Assembly (NCBI GenBank): GCA_026169045.1
Contig: JAPFDH010000128.1
Location: forward strand, 1-64,000
Direction of reading: 5' to 3'
Origin: Lachnospiraceae bacterium
Lineage (GTDB): Bacteria > Bacillota > Clostridia > Lachnospirales > Lachnospiraceae
DNA: 64,000 nt
How positions within the stretch are numbered: the first letter of the stretch is position 1; the number at the start of each line of letters is the position of its first letter. Under the pieces are notes generated by a model. That model worked only from the letters and a program-made list of their open reading frames with translations. It had not been told where the DNA came from and did not search any database. The position numbers and the translations under genes were made by a program. This document shows, one piece after another, positions 1-9,503 of the stretch.

Positions 1-23
1 ATTTTAACATAGAACAGAGAGGA

Positions 24-45
24 AGATGGTTGTCGTTAGCCATCT
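24..45 (+). terminator. Rho-independent terminator of a gene left of the window
   Basis: An 8-bp stem (AGATGGTT pairing with AGCCATCT, with one wobble pair) is followed directly by TTTTCTCTTTT on the plus strand. No plus-strand gene lies to its left inside the window, so it should end a gene that enters from the left edge. Confidence 0.6.
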
Positions 46-73
46 TTTTCTCTTTTATATAAGAAAAAAGTTT

Positions 74-112
74 CAGGGGGCATTGTGACCGATCCAGTCA
101 CAATGCCCCCTG
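74..112 (-). terminator. Terminator of glgP
   Basis: A perfect 16-bp inverted repeat (CAGGGGGCATTGTGAC and its complement) with a 7-nt loop lies 40 nt past the glgP stop codon. On the minus strand it runs into AAACTTTTTTCTT. Its stem and loop resemble the hairpin at 18814-18850. Confidence 0.8.
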
Positions 113-151
113 TTTGAGGTTATCTATTTTCCGACAACCCCCTCTTTTTCA

Positions 152-2620
152 TTAGGCGTTTAACTCCACATCCACTTTATCCAAATGCCAGATCTCATCT
201 ACATACTGCTGAATGGTACGATCTGACGTAAATTTGCCTGATCTGCACACATTCATCATAGCCATTTTTGCCCAACGTGTTTCATCACGATATGCCTCTT
301 CTACTTTCTTTTGTGCTTCATGATAAGACATGAAATCCAATAAAATAAAGTAGGTATCCGGGCGATCACTATTATACGTATTTAAGAGACTGTTATAAAT
401 CTCGCGGAAGCGTTCCGGATCATCCGGTGCGTAATAACCATTAATCAGCTGCATCAGTACCTGACGGATTCCCTGATTATCGTTGAAAATACGCATAGGA
501 TCATATCCACCTTCATTTTCATAACGAATAATTTCATCGGAACTTGCACCAAAAATAAATGCATTCTCTGCTCCTACTTCTTCCACGATTTCCACATTTG
601 CACCATCCATAGTTCCCAGTGTCGGTGCACCATTTAACATGAACTTCATATTACCGGTACCGGATGCCTCTTTGCTGGCTGTGGAAATCTGTTCACTGAC
701 ATCAGCAGCTGCAAAAATAATCTCAGCATTGGAAACCCGGTAATTCTCAATAAATACTACTTTAATTTTACCCTTTATTGACTTATCATTATTGATCACA
801 TCTGCTACTGAGTTAATCAGTTTAATAGTCAGTTTTGCACGGCGATATCCCGCTGCTGCCTTTGCACCGAAAATAAATGTTCTTGGATAAAAATCCATAT
901 CTGGATTGGCTTTTAATTCGTTATAAAGATACATCACATGAAGGATATTCAACAGCTGTCTCTTATACTCATGAAGTCTCTTTACCTGAACATCAAAGAT
1001 CGAGCGGGGATCCACATCAATGCCATTATGTTCCTTAATGTATTTTGCCAGACGAATTTTATTCTGGTACTTGATATTCATAAATTCCTGCTGAGACTTT
1101 GGATCATCCACAAATACTTCCAGCTTATTAATATGCGGCAGATCTGTAATCCATTCATCTCCAATTTTATCCGTAATCCAGTTTGCCAAAAGCGGATTTG
1201 CATGAAGAAGGAATCTTCTCTGGGTAATACCGTTCGTCTTATTATTGAATTTTTCCGGCATCATCTCATAAAAATCTTTTAATTCCTGCTTCTTCAAAAT
1301 ATCCGTATGAAGTCTTGCTACACCATTGACGGAGAATGAACCTACAATAGCCAAATGTGCCATTTTCACCTGACCATCATAAATAATGGCCATTTTACGG
1401 ATCTTTTCATGATCGCCTGGATATTTTGCCTCGATTTCTAAAATAAAACGGCGATTAATTTCTTCTACAATCTGATAGATTCTGGGAAGCAGACGAGAAA
1501 ACAGCTCAATTGGCCATTTTTCCAATGCTTCCGACATAATGGTATGATTGGTATACGCACAGCATTTCGTTGTTACTGCCCACGCTTCTTCCCATGTCAG
1601 TTTTTCCTCATCCATTAAAATACGCATAAGTTCAGCAACTGTCAGCGTTGGATGCGTATCGTTTAACTGGAATACCACTTTCTCATGGAGATTGCGGATA
1701 TCCTTATGGTTATCCTTATATTTCTTTACAGCAGTCTGAATGCTGGCTGATATAAAGAAATACTGCTGTTTTAAGCGCAGTTCTTTTCCGGCATAATGAT
1801 TATCATTGGGGTAAAGAACCTCTACGATCGTCTTGGCCAGATTTTCATCCTCCACCGCTTTTTGATAATCACCACGGTCAAAAGACTCCATATTGAATGT
1901 GCTGATCGGCTCTGCATCCCAGATACGCAATGTGTTTACCACATTATTTCCATATCCCACAATCGGCATATCATAAGGTACCGCCCGTACGGATTGGTAT
2001 CCTTCCTGACTGAAGAAATCTCTTCCTGTCTCCGGATCCTTGTGAACAGTCACATATCCGCCAAATTTTACCTCTGTCGCATACTCAGCCCGACGGATTT
2101 CAAAGGGATTTCCGTCTTTTAACCAGTTATCCGGCACTTCAATCTGATATCCATCACGGATTTGCTGAGCAAACATTCCATACTTGTAGCGGATACCACA
2201 TCCATACGCCGCGTAACCCAGTGTAGCCAGTGAATCCAAAAAACATGCTGCCAGACGGCCAAGACCGCCGTTTCCAAGAGCCGGATCCGGTTCTCTGTCC
2301 TCAATGGCATTTAAATCAAATCCCAGCTCTTCCAGGACTTCCTTCACTTCATTCAAAGCACAAATATTAATAATATTATTTCCCAGAGCACGCCCCATCA
2401 AAAATTCCATGGAAAGATAATATACGGTTTTTACATCCTGCTTTTCATACGTTTTGTGTGTCGCAATCCATTCATCGATAATAACATCCTTTACTGCATA
2501 ACAGACTGCATGAAACACTTGATCTTCTGTTGCTTCATCAATTGTTTTACGGTAGAGAGTCTTCACATTATCCAACACACTTTTTTTGAAAACCTCTCTG
2601 TCAAAACCCATTTTGTTCAT
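152..2620 (-). CDS. glgP: Glycogen/starch/maltodextrin phosphorylase
   Basis: This 822-aa protein is a full-length member of the GT35 alpha-glucan phosphorylase family. It releases glucose-1-phosphate from the non-reducing ends of glycogen or maltodextrin in the cytoplasm. The N-terminal part has the family patterns EFLMGRAL and EPDPALGNGGLGRLAACF. The pyridoxal-phosphate site is visible near residue 650 as EASGTGNMKFMLNG, where the Lys carries the cofactor. The start at 2620 is preceded by AGAGGAAAATC. The gene follows ileS on the same strand after 75 nt with no clear terminator between, so read-through from the ileS promoter is possible. No other glycogen gene is nearby. Confidence 0.97.
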   Translation of the reverse strand: MNKMGFDREVFKKSVLDNVKTLYRKTIDEATEDQVFHAVCYAVKDVIIDEWIATHKTYEKQDVKTVYYLSMEFLMGRALGNNIINICALNEVKEVLEELGFDLNAIEDREPDPALGNGGLGRLAACFLDSLATLGYAAYGCGIRYKYGMFAQQIRDGYQIEVPDNWLKDGNPFEIRRAEYATEVKFGGYVTVHKDPETGRDFFSQEGYQSVRAVPYDMPIVGYGNNVVNTLRIWDAEPISTFNMESFDRGDYQKAVEDENLAKTIVEVLYPNDNHYAGKELRLKQQYFFISASIQTAVKKYKDNHKDIRNLHEKVVFQLNDTHPTLTVAELMRILMDEEKLTWEEAWAVTTKCCAYTNHTIMSEALEKWPIELFSRLLPRIYQIVEEINRRFILEIEAKYPGDHEKIRKMAIIYDGQVKMAHLAIVGSFSVNGVARLHTDILKKQELKDFYEMMPEKFNNKTNGITQRRFLLHANPLLANWITDKIGDEWITDLPHINKLEVFVDDPKSQQEFMNIKYQNKIRLAKYIKEHNGIDVDPRSIFDVQVKRLHEYKRQLLNILHVMYLYNELKANPDMDFYPRTFIFGAKAAAGYRRAKLTIKLINSVADVINNDKSIKGKIKVVFIENYRVSNAEIIFAAADVSEQISTASKEASGTGNMKFMLNGAPTLGTMDGANVEIVEEVGAENAFIFGASSDEIIRYENEGGYDPMRIFNDNQGIRQVLMQLINGYYAPDDPERFREIYNSLLNTYNSDRPDTYFILLDFMSYHEAQKKVEEAYRDETRWAKMAMMNVCRSGKFTSDRTIQQYVDEIWHLDKVDVELNA

Positions 2621-2695
2621 GATTTTCCTCTTTTCTGCGCATGCTGCGCTCCTATACTCCGGCGGGAACCATAAACTTCCGGCTTTGGCCGCAGC

Positions 2696-5600
2696 TTATT
2701 TTGCTGCGACCTCCACACCAAGCATTACCTTCTCACCGTTGATATCCCATTCTTTCTGATAGCCACTCACATTTCCTTCTCTAATTTCATCAGCCAAAAC
2801 ATCTTCTTTTATGACATCAGCAAATTTTTCAAAAATGGCTGCTATCTTATCATTATCTTTATGGGATACAATAATATGGTCAGTCACTTCAAAGTCGGCT
2901 TCCTTACGCATGGTCTGAATCTTGCTTATCACTTCTCTTACAAAACCTTCTTCAACCAGCTCTGGTGTCAAATTACTGTCAAGTACAACGGTTACATCTC
3001 CGTTGTTTTCCGATACATAACCGGGCTTTTGACTCATATCAATCAAAAGATCCGCCTCGGTAAGCACGGCGCTTTCATCTCCAAAGTTCAAAACCAACTC
3101 TCCTTTGGCTTTCAACTCATCCATAGCAGCATTTCCGTCCAGTTCACTTAATGCTGTACGGATCTTTCCGAGCATCTTTCCATACTTAGGTCCAACAGTC
3201 TTTAACTGTGGTTTAAATGTGTACGTAGTAAACGCTCTCACATCATCGGTAAACACAACCGACTTCACATTCAGTTCATCCCGGATAATATCAACAAAGA
3301 AATCATCCAGTGCAAATGGCGCTTTGATAAACATCTGGCTAAGCGGCTGTCTGTTCTTCAAGTTTGCTGTATTTCTGCAGGCACGACCCATGACTACCAC
3401 TTTTAAGACATCTTCCATATCCTCTTCCAGTTTCGTATCAATATAACTCTCCACTGCCTTCGGATAGGAACACAAATGAATACTTTCCGGTGCGTTCTTA
3501 TCTACGGAACGAACCATGTTTTGATAAATATCTTCTGTCATAAACGGAATCATCGGAGCAGCTGCCTTACATACGGTTACAAGCGCCGTATACAATGTCA
3601 TATATGCATTGATCTTATCCTGTTCCATTCCATTCGCCCAGAAACGTTCTCTGCTTCTTCTGACATACCAGTTACTCATTTCATCCACAAAATCCTGCAG
3701 TACTCTGGATGTTTCTGTGATCTTGTAATCATTCAGATACGTATCACAGCTCTTTACCAGTGTATTCAGCTTAGACAACAGCCATTTATCCATAACAGGA
3801 AGTTTATCATATTCCAATTCATATTTTGTCGGGTCAAAATTATCAATATTCGCATACAGCACAAAGAATGCATACGTATTCCATAAAGTTCCCATAAATT
3901 TTCTCTGACCTTCTGTCACAGCCTTGTCATGGAAACGATTCGGCAACCATGGTGCACTATTATTATAGAAATACCAGCGAATCGCATCTGCACCATGTTT
4001 TTCCAGCGCTTCAAACGGATCTACAGCATTTCCCTTACTCTTACTCATCTTTTGTCCGTTTTCATCCTGCACATGTCCCAAAACGATAACATTCTTATAA
4101 GGAGCCTTATTAAACAACAACGTTGAAATAGCCAGGAGAGAATAGAACCATCCTCTTGTCTGATCCACTGCCTCACTGATAAAATCTGCCGGGAAATTCT
4201 TCTCAAAAACATCCTGATTTTCAAATGGATAATGGTACTGTGCAAATGGCATAGAACCGGAATCAAACCAGCAGTCAATTACTTCCGGAACTCTTGTCAT
4301 AGGCTTACCGCATTTTGGACATGTCACATGGACACGGTCGATAAATGGACGGTGCAGCTCAATCTCTTCCGGACAGTCTGTAGACATGGAACGCAGCTCT
4401 TCTTTACTTCCGATTGCATGCATATGACCGCACTCACATTGCCAGATATTCAATGGAGTTCCCCAATAACGATTACGGCTGATTCCCCAATCCTGGACAT
4501 TTTCCAGCCAATCGCCGAAACGGCCTTTTCCGATACTTTCCGGAATCCAGTTAATGGTATTATTATTACGGATCAGATCTTCTTTCACGGCTGTCATTTT
4601 TATAAACCAAGATTCTCTCGCATAATAAATCAATGGGGTATCACATCTCCAGCAGTGAGGATAACTATGTTCAAACTTTGGCGCTGAGAAAAGAAGTCCT
4701 TTTTCTTCCAATGCCTTTAACACCATTGGATCGGCTTTTTTACAGAACACACCTTCCCATGGTGTTTCTTTTGTCATTTCACCTTTTCCGTCCACCAGCT
4801 GTACAAACGGCAAATCATACTTACGTCCCACATTGGCATCATCTTCACCAAATGCCGGTGCGATATGAACCACGCCGGTACCATCTGTTAATGTGACATA
4901 CGTATCACAAGTTACATAAAATGCCTTTTTATGCTGTTTTTCACAGATATCTACCGCACAATCAAACAATGGCTCATATTCTTTATATTCCAAATCTTTT
5001 CCCACATATGTTTCCAAAACTTCATATGCCGGTTCATCGGAATCTTCTTTTTTCAGTCCTCCCAGTACGGTGTCCAAAAGAGCCTCTGCCATATAATAGA
5101 TATGTCCGTCTGCTGCTTTTACCTTTGTATAAGCTTCATTAGGATTCACACAAAGAGCCACATTGGACGGCAGTGTCCATGGTGTGGTAGTCCATGCCAA
5201 TATAAAGGTGTTCTCTTCCCCTTTTACTGCAAATCTTGCGATAGCAGAGCGTTCCTTTACATCCTTATATCCCTGTGCCACTTCATGGCTGGATAACGGA
5301 GTTCCACAACGGGGGCAATATGGAACAATCTTGAATCCCTTATACAGAAGACCTTTTTCCCAGATTTTCTTCAATGCCCACCATTCTGATTCGATAAAAT
5401 CATCATGATACGTTACATAAGGGTCATCCATATCCGCCCAAAAACCGACGGTATTGGAAAAGTCTTCCCACATTCCCTTATATTTCCATACACTTTCTTT
5501 ACATTTTTCGATAAACGGCTCTAATCCGTACTGCTCAATCTGCTCTTTTCCATCCAATCCCAGAAGCTTTTCGACTTCCAGTTCCACCGGAAGTCCATGG

Positions 5601-5863
5601 GTATCCCATCCGGCTTTTCTCGGAACCTGATAACCCTTCATGGTACGATATCTCGGAATCATATCTTTGATGGTTCTTGTCAGAACATGTCCGATATGCG
5701 GCTTACCATTTGCTGTCGGCGGGCCATCATAAAACATATAGGTGGGACAGTCCTTTCTGTTTTCAATACTTTTTTCAAAGATCTGATTCTCTTTCCAGAA
5801 CTTTTCCACTTCTTTTTCTCTCTCCACAAAATTCAGATTCGTGGAAACTTTGTTATACAACAT
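2696..5863 (-). CDS. ileS: Isoleucyl-tRNA synthetase, long (IleS2-like) form
   Basis: The 1055-aa class I synthetase charges tRNA-Ile. The HIGH motif is at residues 56-59 (KPHIGHV) and KMSKS is near residue 605 (ENGQKMSKSKGN); the editing domain lies between them. The start at 5863 (MLYNKVSTNLNF) follows AAAGGAGTTAAA. A longer reading frame from 5914 runs back into the leader and has no ribosome site. At about 1055 residues it is longer than the classical bacterial IleS (about 920-940) and matches the eukaryote-like type 2 enzymes, which family knowledge links to natural mupirocin tolerance. Expression should be controlled by the T-box leader upstream. Confidence 0.97.
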   Translation of the reverse strand: MLYNKVSTNLNFVEREKEVEKFWKENQIFEKSIENRKDCPTYMFYDGPPTANGKPHIGHVLTRTIKDMIPRYRTMKGYQVPRKAGWDTHGLPVELEVEKLLGLDGKEQIEQYGLEPFIEKCKESVWKYKGMWEDFSNTVGFWADMDDPYVTYHDDFIESEWWALKKIWEKGLLYKGFKIVPYCPRCGTPLSSHEVAQGYKDVKERSAIARFAVKGEENTFILAWTTTPWTLPSNVALCVNPNEAYTKVKAADGHIYYMAEALLDTVLGGLKKEDSDEPAYEVLETYVGKDLEYKEYEPLFDCAVDICEKQHKKAFYVTCDTYVTLTDGTGVVHIAPAFGEDDANVGRKYDLPFVQLVDGKGEMTKETPWEGVFCKKADPMVLKALEEKGLLFSAPKFEHSYPHCWRCDTPLIYYARESWFIKMTAVKEDLIRNNNTINWIPESIGKGRFGDWLENVQDWGISRNRYWGTPLNIWQCECGHMHAIGSKEELRSMSTDCPEEIELHRPFIDRVHVTCPKCGKPMTRVPEVIDCWFDSGSMPFAQYHYPFENQDVFEKNFPADFISEAVDQTRGWFYSLLAISTLLFNKAPYKNVIVLGHVQDENGQKMSKSKGNAVDPFEALEKHGADAIRWYFYNNSAPWLPNRFHDKAVTEGQRKFMGTLWNTYAFFVLYANIDNFDPTKYELEYDKLPVMDKWLLSKLNTLVKSCDTYLNDYKITETSRVLQDFVDEMSNWYVRRSRERFWANGMEQDKINAYMTLYTALVTVCKAAAPMIPFMTEDIYQNMVRSVDKNAPESIHLCSYPKAVESYIDTKLEEDMEDVLKVVVMGRACRNTANLKNRQPLSQMFIKAPFALDDFFVDIIRDELNVKSVVFTDDVRAFTTYTFKPQLKTVGPKYGKMLGKIRTALSELDGNAAMDELKAKGELVLNFGDESAVLTEADLLIDMSQKPGYVSENNGDVTVVLDSNLTPELVEEGFVREVISKIQTMRKEADFEVTDHIIVSHKDNDKIAAIFEKFADVIKEDVLADEIREGNVSGYQKEWDINGEKVMLGVEVAAK

Positions 5864-5912
5864 TTTAACTCCTTTCCGCTGTCTGGCAGCAAAGTATACA
5901 GTGGATTCTATC

Positions 5913-6166
5913 AAAAAAGCCTGCGTCCTGTCAGACAGGACGCAGGCAACCTACGCTTAAACCACCTACTGCATACTTAAAATATGAGTTCTTGATAACG
6001 GCAGAAAACCGGCAAGACCTATGGAATCCATACATATAAGATTCCCTTCAGTCCGCAACTCCGGAGTGATTTTCCATCCATCTGTACTGGTACCGGACTT
6101 TCACCGTCTCCGGCTCGCTGAAACGTTCCGTGAGGGACGTACTCTCTCCATCGCAGTCTTTGTACA
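5913..6166 (-). promoter_or_regulatory. T-box leader of ileS (specifier AUC)
   Basis: The leader reads on the minus strand and begins near GATGGAGAGAGTACG. It has the T-box distal stem pattern GCGAGCCGGAGACGGTG and the block GGAGTTGCGGACTGAAGG. In the specifier position GAAAATCACTCC (6074-6063) the codon ATC sits at 6070-6068, which is Ile. It can be aligned with GAAAACCACCTC of the thrS leader in this window. The terminator is a GC-rich hairpin (5919-5947) followed by six T. The antiterminator bulge carries TGGT (5964-5961), complementary to ACCA-3' of tRNA-Ile, but the usual ACCGCG that follows is replaced by TTAAGCG. Confidence 0.85.
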
Positions 6167-6178
6167 TAAAACACTTGT

Positions 6179-6208
6179 ATTATATGACAAAAGTTTACGA
6201 ATTGTCAA
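6179..6208 (-). promoter_or_regulatory. Sigma-A-type promoter of ileS
   Basis: Both hexamers are perfect: TTGACA (6208-6203) and TATAAT (6184-6179), with an 18-nt spacer. Transcription should start near 6172, just before the T-box stem I. Confidence 0.85.
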
Positions 6209-6253
6209 GGTATGTGGGCAAGTAATTTCCACGTTTCACTTTCTGAAAATCCC

Positions 6254-6625
6254 TCACTGCACAATATTTTTTTCCACAATTTCATAAACCTGTTCTGCCA
6301 GTTCCTGTAACGCTGTGTAACTAAATACGACTCCGGCAGGCACACCCTTTTCCCCATCAATCCCATCCAGAATCTCCTTCACACTTCTTTCTGCCAATTC
6401 CGGATCAGCCTGATAAACCTCCGGCAGCACCAATCCATATCCTTCCAAAATCGCAATACATTCCGCTCCTGTTTTTGTTTTCAGTTCCTGAATGGACAGT
6501 GGTCTGACATCTGTCCGTTTTTCCCAGGGTCTTATAATAACAGCCAGACCAATCAGAATAATAAGAAAAACAGGGACAACTGTTTTTTTCCAAAAAACAC
6601 CATTGGACTGATTCACCTGTTTCAT
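6254..6625 (-). CDS. Small membrane-anchored hypothetical protein
   Basis: The product is about 123 aa. It has a basic N-terminus, one hydrophobic segment (VVPVFLIILIGLAVII, about residues 16-31) and then a soluble acidic tail of about 90 residues. The tail could face outside, but no signal-peptidase site or lipobox is seen. The start at 6625 is chosen because AAGGAG lies 9 nt upstream; ATGs at 6631 and 6652 are also in frame. It sits directly downstream of the 6692-7264 gene and is probably co-transcribed with it. I do not recognise the family. Confidence 0.7.
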   Translation of the reverse strand: MKQVNQSNGVFWKKTVVPVFLIILIGLAVIIRPWEKRTDVRPLSIQELKTKTGAECIAILEGYGLVLPEVYQADPELAERSVKEILDGIDGEKGVPAGVVFSYTALQELAEQVYEIVEKNIVQ

Positions 6626-6691
6626 ACGCATTCTCTCCTTAATTTCCCTCATATACCAAAGGTTCGAAGGAAAAACTCAAATCACTTTACT

Positions 6692-7264
6692 CTATTCTGT
6701 GGTGTACACTGCCCAATTTTCATCTACTTTATTATAGTAGCGGTAATATTCCATCATTTTATAAGCCTCTTCATTGGAAAAATAAGCAATACCACTCTCT
6801 CGATCTGCATTGCCTGTACCAAACAACAACAAAATAGCATCTCCATTCTTCCTATAGGAGAGAAAGGATTCATCTGTGAGAAAAGGAAGATCAACCTGAT
6901 AACTCTTCCGATTCATCCATTCCGTTTCATCCAAATGGGGCAAGATCTGTTCTGCTGCCTGTTGATAGTGGGTATGGAGAATACGATATCGCAGTTCTTC
7001 TGATTTGTAATATAAGACCGGATATGCCCCTGGCGTCAAAGTAAACCACAACAATCCTATGATCAAACCATCTGCTACAAGTGACACCCCCCGCTTCATT
7101 CTGGTATTTTTATTCTTAAGTTCCTTGATTTTTATGATATCTCCAAGGAAGAACAGAATAAAAAGCAGAAAGATCCCAAATCTCCCATACGTAAATGTAA
7201 AAATGTATACTACTAATAAAATTATCCTGACAACAGCCAAAATCCAGTAAATCCGTCTTTTCAT
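6692..7264 (-). CDS. Hypothetical membrane protein
   Basis: This protein of about 190 aa has two or three hydrophobic segments in its first 85 residues (RIILLVVYIFTFTYG, IFLLFILFFLG, LIIGLLWFTLTPG). A charged extracytoplasmic-looking domain rich in Tyr and Glu follows. ATG 7264 is preferred because CGAGGAATTGGATT precedes it; an upstream GTG at 7321 would add 19 residues without a ribosome site. It lies 66 nt upstream of the small membrane protein 6254-6625 on the same strand. I do not recognise the family and propose no function. Confidence 0.7.
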   Translation of the reverse strand: MKRRIYWILAVVRIILLVVYIFTFTYGRFGIFLLFILFFLGDIIKIKELKNKNTRMKRGVSLVADGLIIGLLWFTLTPGAYPVLYYKSEELRYRILHTHYQQAAEQILPHLDETEWMNRKSYQVDLPFLTDESFLSYRKNGDAILLLFGTGNADRESGIAYFSNEEAYKMMEYYRYYNKVDENWAVYTTE

Positions 7265-7344
7265 AATCCAATTCCTCGTATGATAACGCAAACCGTATCG
7301 ATAAAAATCAACAGAATTCACACAATTTTCTACTAAAAAGGGCC

Positions 7345-7779
7345 TTATCTTCTCTTATATATCACAATCTGCGGATTTTCTCCCCCGCATCCGTATTCAC
7401 ACACCAGGAGATAAGTATCATCTGCCACTATTCCATAACACCGCGCATCTACCGGTTTTTCTATTTGGTTTCCAAGATACACATGATTATCCTCAAGTAA
7501 TTTTACTGTCTGTCCATTGGTCAATGGGTACTCTAAGTTAACGAAAAACCCCTGCAGCAGGTTAAGATCATTTACCTGCAGATCTTTTATCCCAAGTGAA
7601 TTGAATTCATCAATTAACGTCTTTTTTAACCTTCGAAAAGCTTCTATCCCCCCTTTTTTAATACATTCTGCAGCAATACAGATACCACCAAACGGCTGTC
7701 CGTCTGTTGCTGAACATCCGCCGCATTCTTGTTTTCTGTTACATACACTACAGCAGTTTTCCCCACAAATTTCCGCCAT
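7345..7779 (-). CDS. Cys-rich DUF3795-like protein
   Basis: The 144-aa protein opens with a dense Cys cluster (ICGENCCSVCNRKQECGGC, then GGICIAAEC), a likely metal-binding module. Its layout matches DUF3795 proteins of anaerobes, whose function is unknown. The C-terminal half has no cysteine until CEYGCGG and looks like a beta-rich domain. ATG 7779 is chosen because GGAGGTG lies 5 nt upstream; the in-frame ATG at 7803 lacks a site. The gene stands 80 nt upstream of the 6692-7264 gene and may be part of the same transcript. Confidence 0.7.
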   Translation of the reverse strand: MAEICGENCCSVCNRKQECGGCSATDGQPFGGICIAAECIKKGGIEAFRRLKKTLIDEFNSLGIKDLQVNDLNLLQGFFVNLEYPLTNGQTVKLLEDNHVYLGNQIEKPVDARCYGIVADDTYLLVCEYGCGGENPQIVIYKRR

Positions 7780-7862
7780 AGATACACCTCCATTCCCGAC
7801 CATATATTCTAATTATATTATACTATTTTCCCTTAACCAGTACAATATCTGCCACCAGAAAA

Positions 7863-7893
7863 ATGCCCGGACGATAAAATACCATCCGGGCAT
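7863..7893 (-). terminator. Terminator of the CotS-like gene
   Basis: ATGCCCGGA pairs with TCCGGGCAT around an AT-rich loop. On the minus strand the hairpin is followed by TTTTTC. It lies 18 nt past the stop codon of the CotS-like gene. Confidence 0.75.
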
Positions 7894-7910
7894 ATCAGGG
7901 AACTTATTTC

Positions 7911-8900
7911 CTATAACACGTGATTCAAAAATGCCGTCCGCACCGTATATTGGTCAGCGGCATGCTTTAATTTGTCAATATTGCGCTGTGGAATCCACGC
8001 TTTATTACTGCTATAATAAAAATTCATTTGTTTCCAATATTTTTCAGGATACAAAAACATAGCTCTTAAAATCCTTGACTCTTCTTTGGAAATAGGCAAA
8101 ATCCGATTATAATCTTCCAGCATCATACTTCCCAGTTCCAAACTCCAATTATGTTTTTCCAGAATTTTTCTCATAAACTGATAGAGATCAAAAATCTGCA
8201 TTTGTATGGAAATATGCTGAAAATTTATAACTGCCACCTGACCGGAATGAAGCAGCACATTATGTTGATTATAACTTCCATGGCAAATATGTCCCTGCCC
8301 CACAGCATCTTTATATAATTTTTGATACTGAGAATCATACAAAAGATGAAGGGCTTCCTCAGCCTGCGCATACATGGTGTCAAAACTCTTCATAATACAA
8401 AGTTCAAATCCTGTTTTTTTCTTTTTATTGCGGATAAACGCACGTATACGCTTTAACTCCCGATTATGCTTTTCCATCTCATCCACCAGTGAATTTCCCA
8501 CCAAACCAGTTCTATCTGGAATTTCTCTGCTATCCATTCCCCTCAGAAGCATATGCAGCTTTGCCAGCATCCGTACTGCGGTCTCCAATTCACCTCTGCT
8601 TCCCACATTACATTCTGTAAATAAAAAACCATCTTTCAATATGTACTGCACACCATCTTCGTTTACTGCCGATAATTCTCCCTCCTTCGTTCTAACGTAT
8701 GCATCTACCAAAAGCCCCCGCTCTTCCTTTAAGAAGGAAAGAATCCGATCTTCTGCCTCCATATGACGCTTTGATCCTCTATATTCTTGTAAAATTTTAC
8801 ACCCTCGATCCGTATCCAGAATTAAAACTCCTCTTCCTTTCTTTACCCCATACACAGTCACCGGATACTGTTCCAGCACCGATCTTCCCCAATCATTCAT
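7911..8900 (-). CDS. CotS-like spore coat / kinase-fold protein
   Basis: This 329-aa protein has the choline-kinase/APH fold outline of the CotS spore-coat family. A small lobe is followed by a catalytic-loop-like motif CHGSYNQHNVLL (about residue 210) and INFQHI where active kinases have a D-F/H-x metal site. The Asp normally found in the HGD catalytic loop is Ser here and the downstream Asp is Asn, so it is probably catalytically inactive, as expected for structural coat proteins. GAGGTAGGGC precedes the ATG at 8900. It is a single-gene unit with its own terminator. The role in spores is inferred from family resemblance only. Confidence 0.75.
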   Translation of the reverse strand: MNDWGRSVLEQYPVTVYGVKKGRGVLILDTDRGCKILQEYRGSKRHMEAEDRILSFLKEERGLLVDAYVRTKEGELSAVNEDGVQYILKDGFLFTECNVGSRGELETAVRMLAKLHMLLRGMDSREIPDRTGLVGNSLVDEMEKHNRELKRIRAFIRNKKKKTGFELCIMKSFDTMYAQAEEALHLLYDSQYQKLYKDAVGQGHICHGSYNQHNVLLHSGQVAVINFQHISIQMQIFDLYQFMRKILEKHNWSLELGSMMLEDYNRILPISKEESRILRAMFLYPEKYWKQMNFYYSSNKAWIPQRNIDKLKHAADQYTVRTAFLNHVL

Positions 8901-9143
8901 GCCCTACCTCATTTCTGCACTGCTTTCCCTAAAAAGTCCCTGACGCAGCGCTGCCAAAGGACGCCTGACAGATGGACGGATTCTCCAAATATTTGCCCGT
9001 CTGTTTTTTCAAACTGCTACTCTATCCTATGCCAGTCTAAGGAAACATATTCTATAAACAGAAGCATCTCTTCAAGAAAATTCATACCTTTTTAAAACCG
9101 TCCAGTGTTTTAATTTTCTACTCTCATAATTTACATATATGTC
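8901..9143. other. Intergenic stretch without recognised content
   Basis: This is the upstream region of the leftward CotS-like gene. I see no convincing sigma-A promoter, RNA or open frame with a ribosome site. A sporulation-type promoter would be hard to recognise by eye. Confidence 0.4.
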
Positions 9144-9310
9144 TGTAACAGTTCAACCATAGGGCTGTAACGGGAGAGGAAATTATGCTTGCATAATTTT
9201 TTGACCGGTCAGACCTATGAGCTGAGCGCCTGTATATGAGTAAAACAGTGGCGATAGCCACAATAAGCACGCAGTGCGGTTTTACGAATGGCGCGGGCTG
9301 AACTGTTACA
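9144..9310. repeat. 167-bp element with 12-bp terminal inverted repeats
   Basis: The ends are TGTAACAGTTCA (9144-9155) and its exact complement TGAACTGTTACA (9299-9310). The interior has further hairpin potential, including TTATGCTTGCATAA and GTGGCGATAGCCAC. Both strands show short open frames with no ribosome site and biased composition, which looks like conceptual translation of a structured repeat. It resembles palindromic intergenic repeats I have seen in Lachnospiraceae genomes, but no second copy lies in this window. Confidence 0.55.
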
Positions 9311-9503
9311 TATGTCTCCATCATTCCAAATAAAACGCTTTACAAACCCATCGTCTACCATGTATACTAGAGGCTGAGATTGTTTATGATCTCGTTCCAT
9401 ACGCTCGCGCTATTAGCCACTCTTCTGTTATTTGGATGTTTGGCTTATTGTTTCGCGGGGATAAATTTTAAAGCCGCCGAAAACGGCAGAATGAGAGGTC
9501 AAC

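Noticed and set aside
3105..5980. Long antisense frames across ileS
   Set aside because: They mirror the codon structure of ileS, lack ribosome sites and overlap a clearly conserved gene.
9124..9400. Two short minus-strand frames inside and beside the 167-bp inverted-repeat element
   Set aside because: They have no ribosome site, overlap each other in different frames and follow the palindromic element, so they look like chance translation of a repeat.
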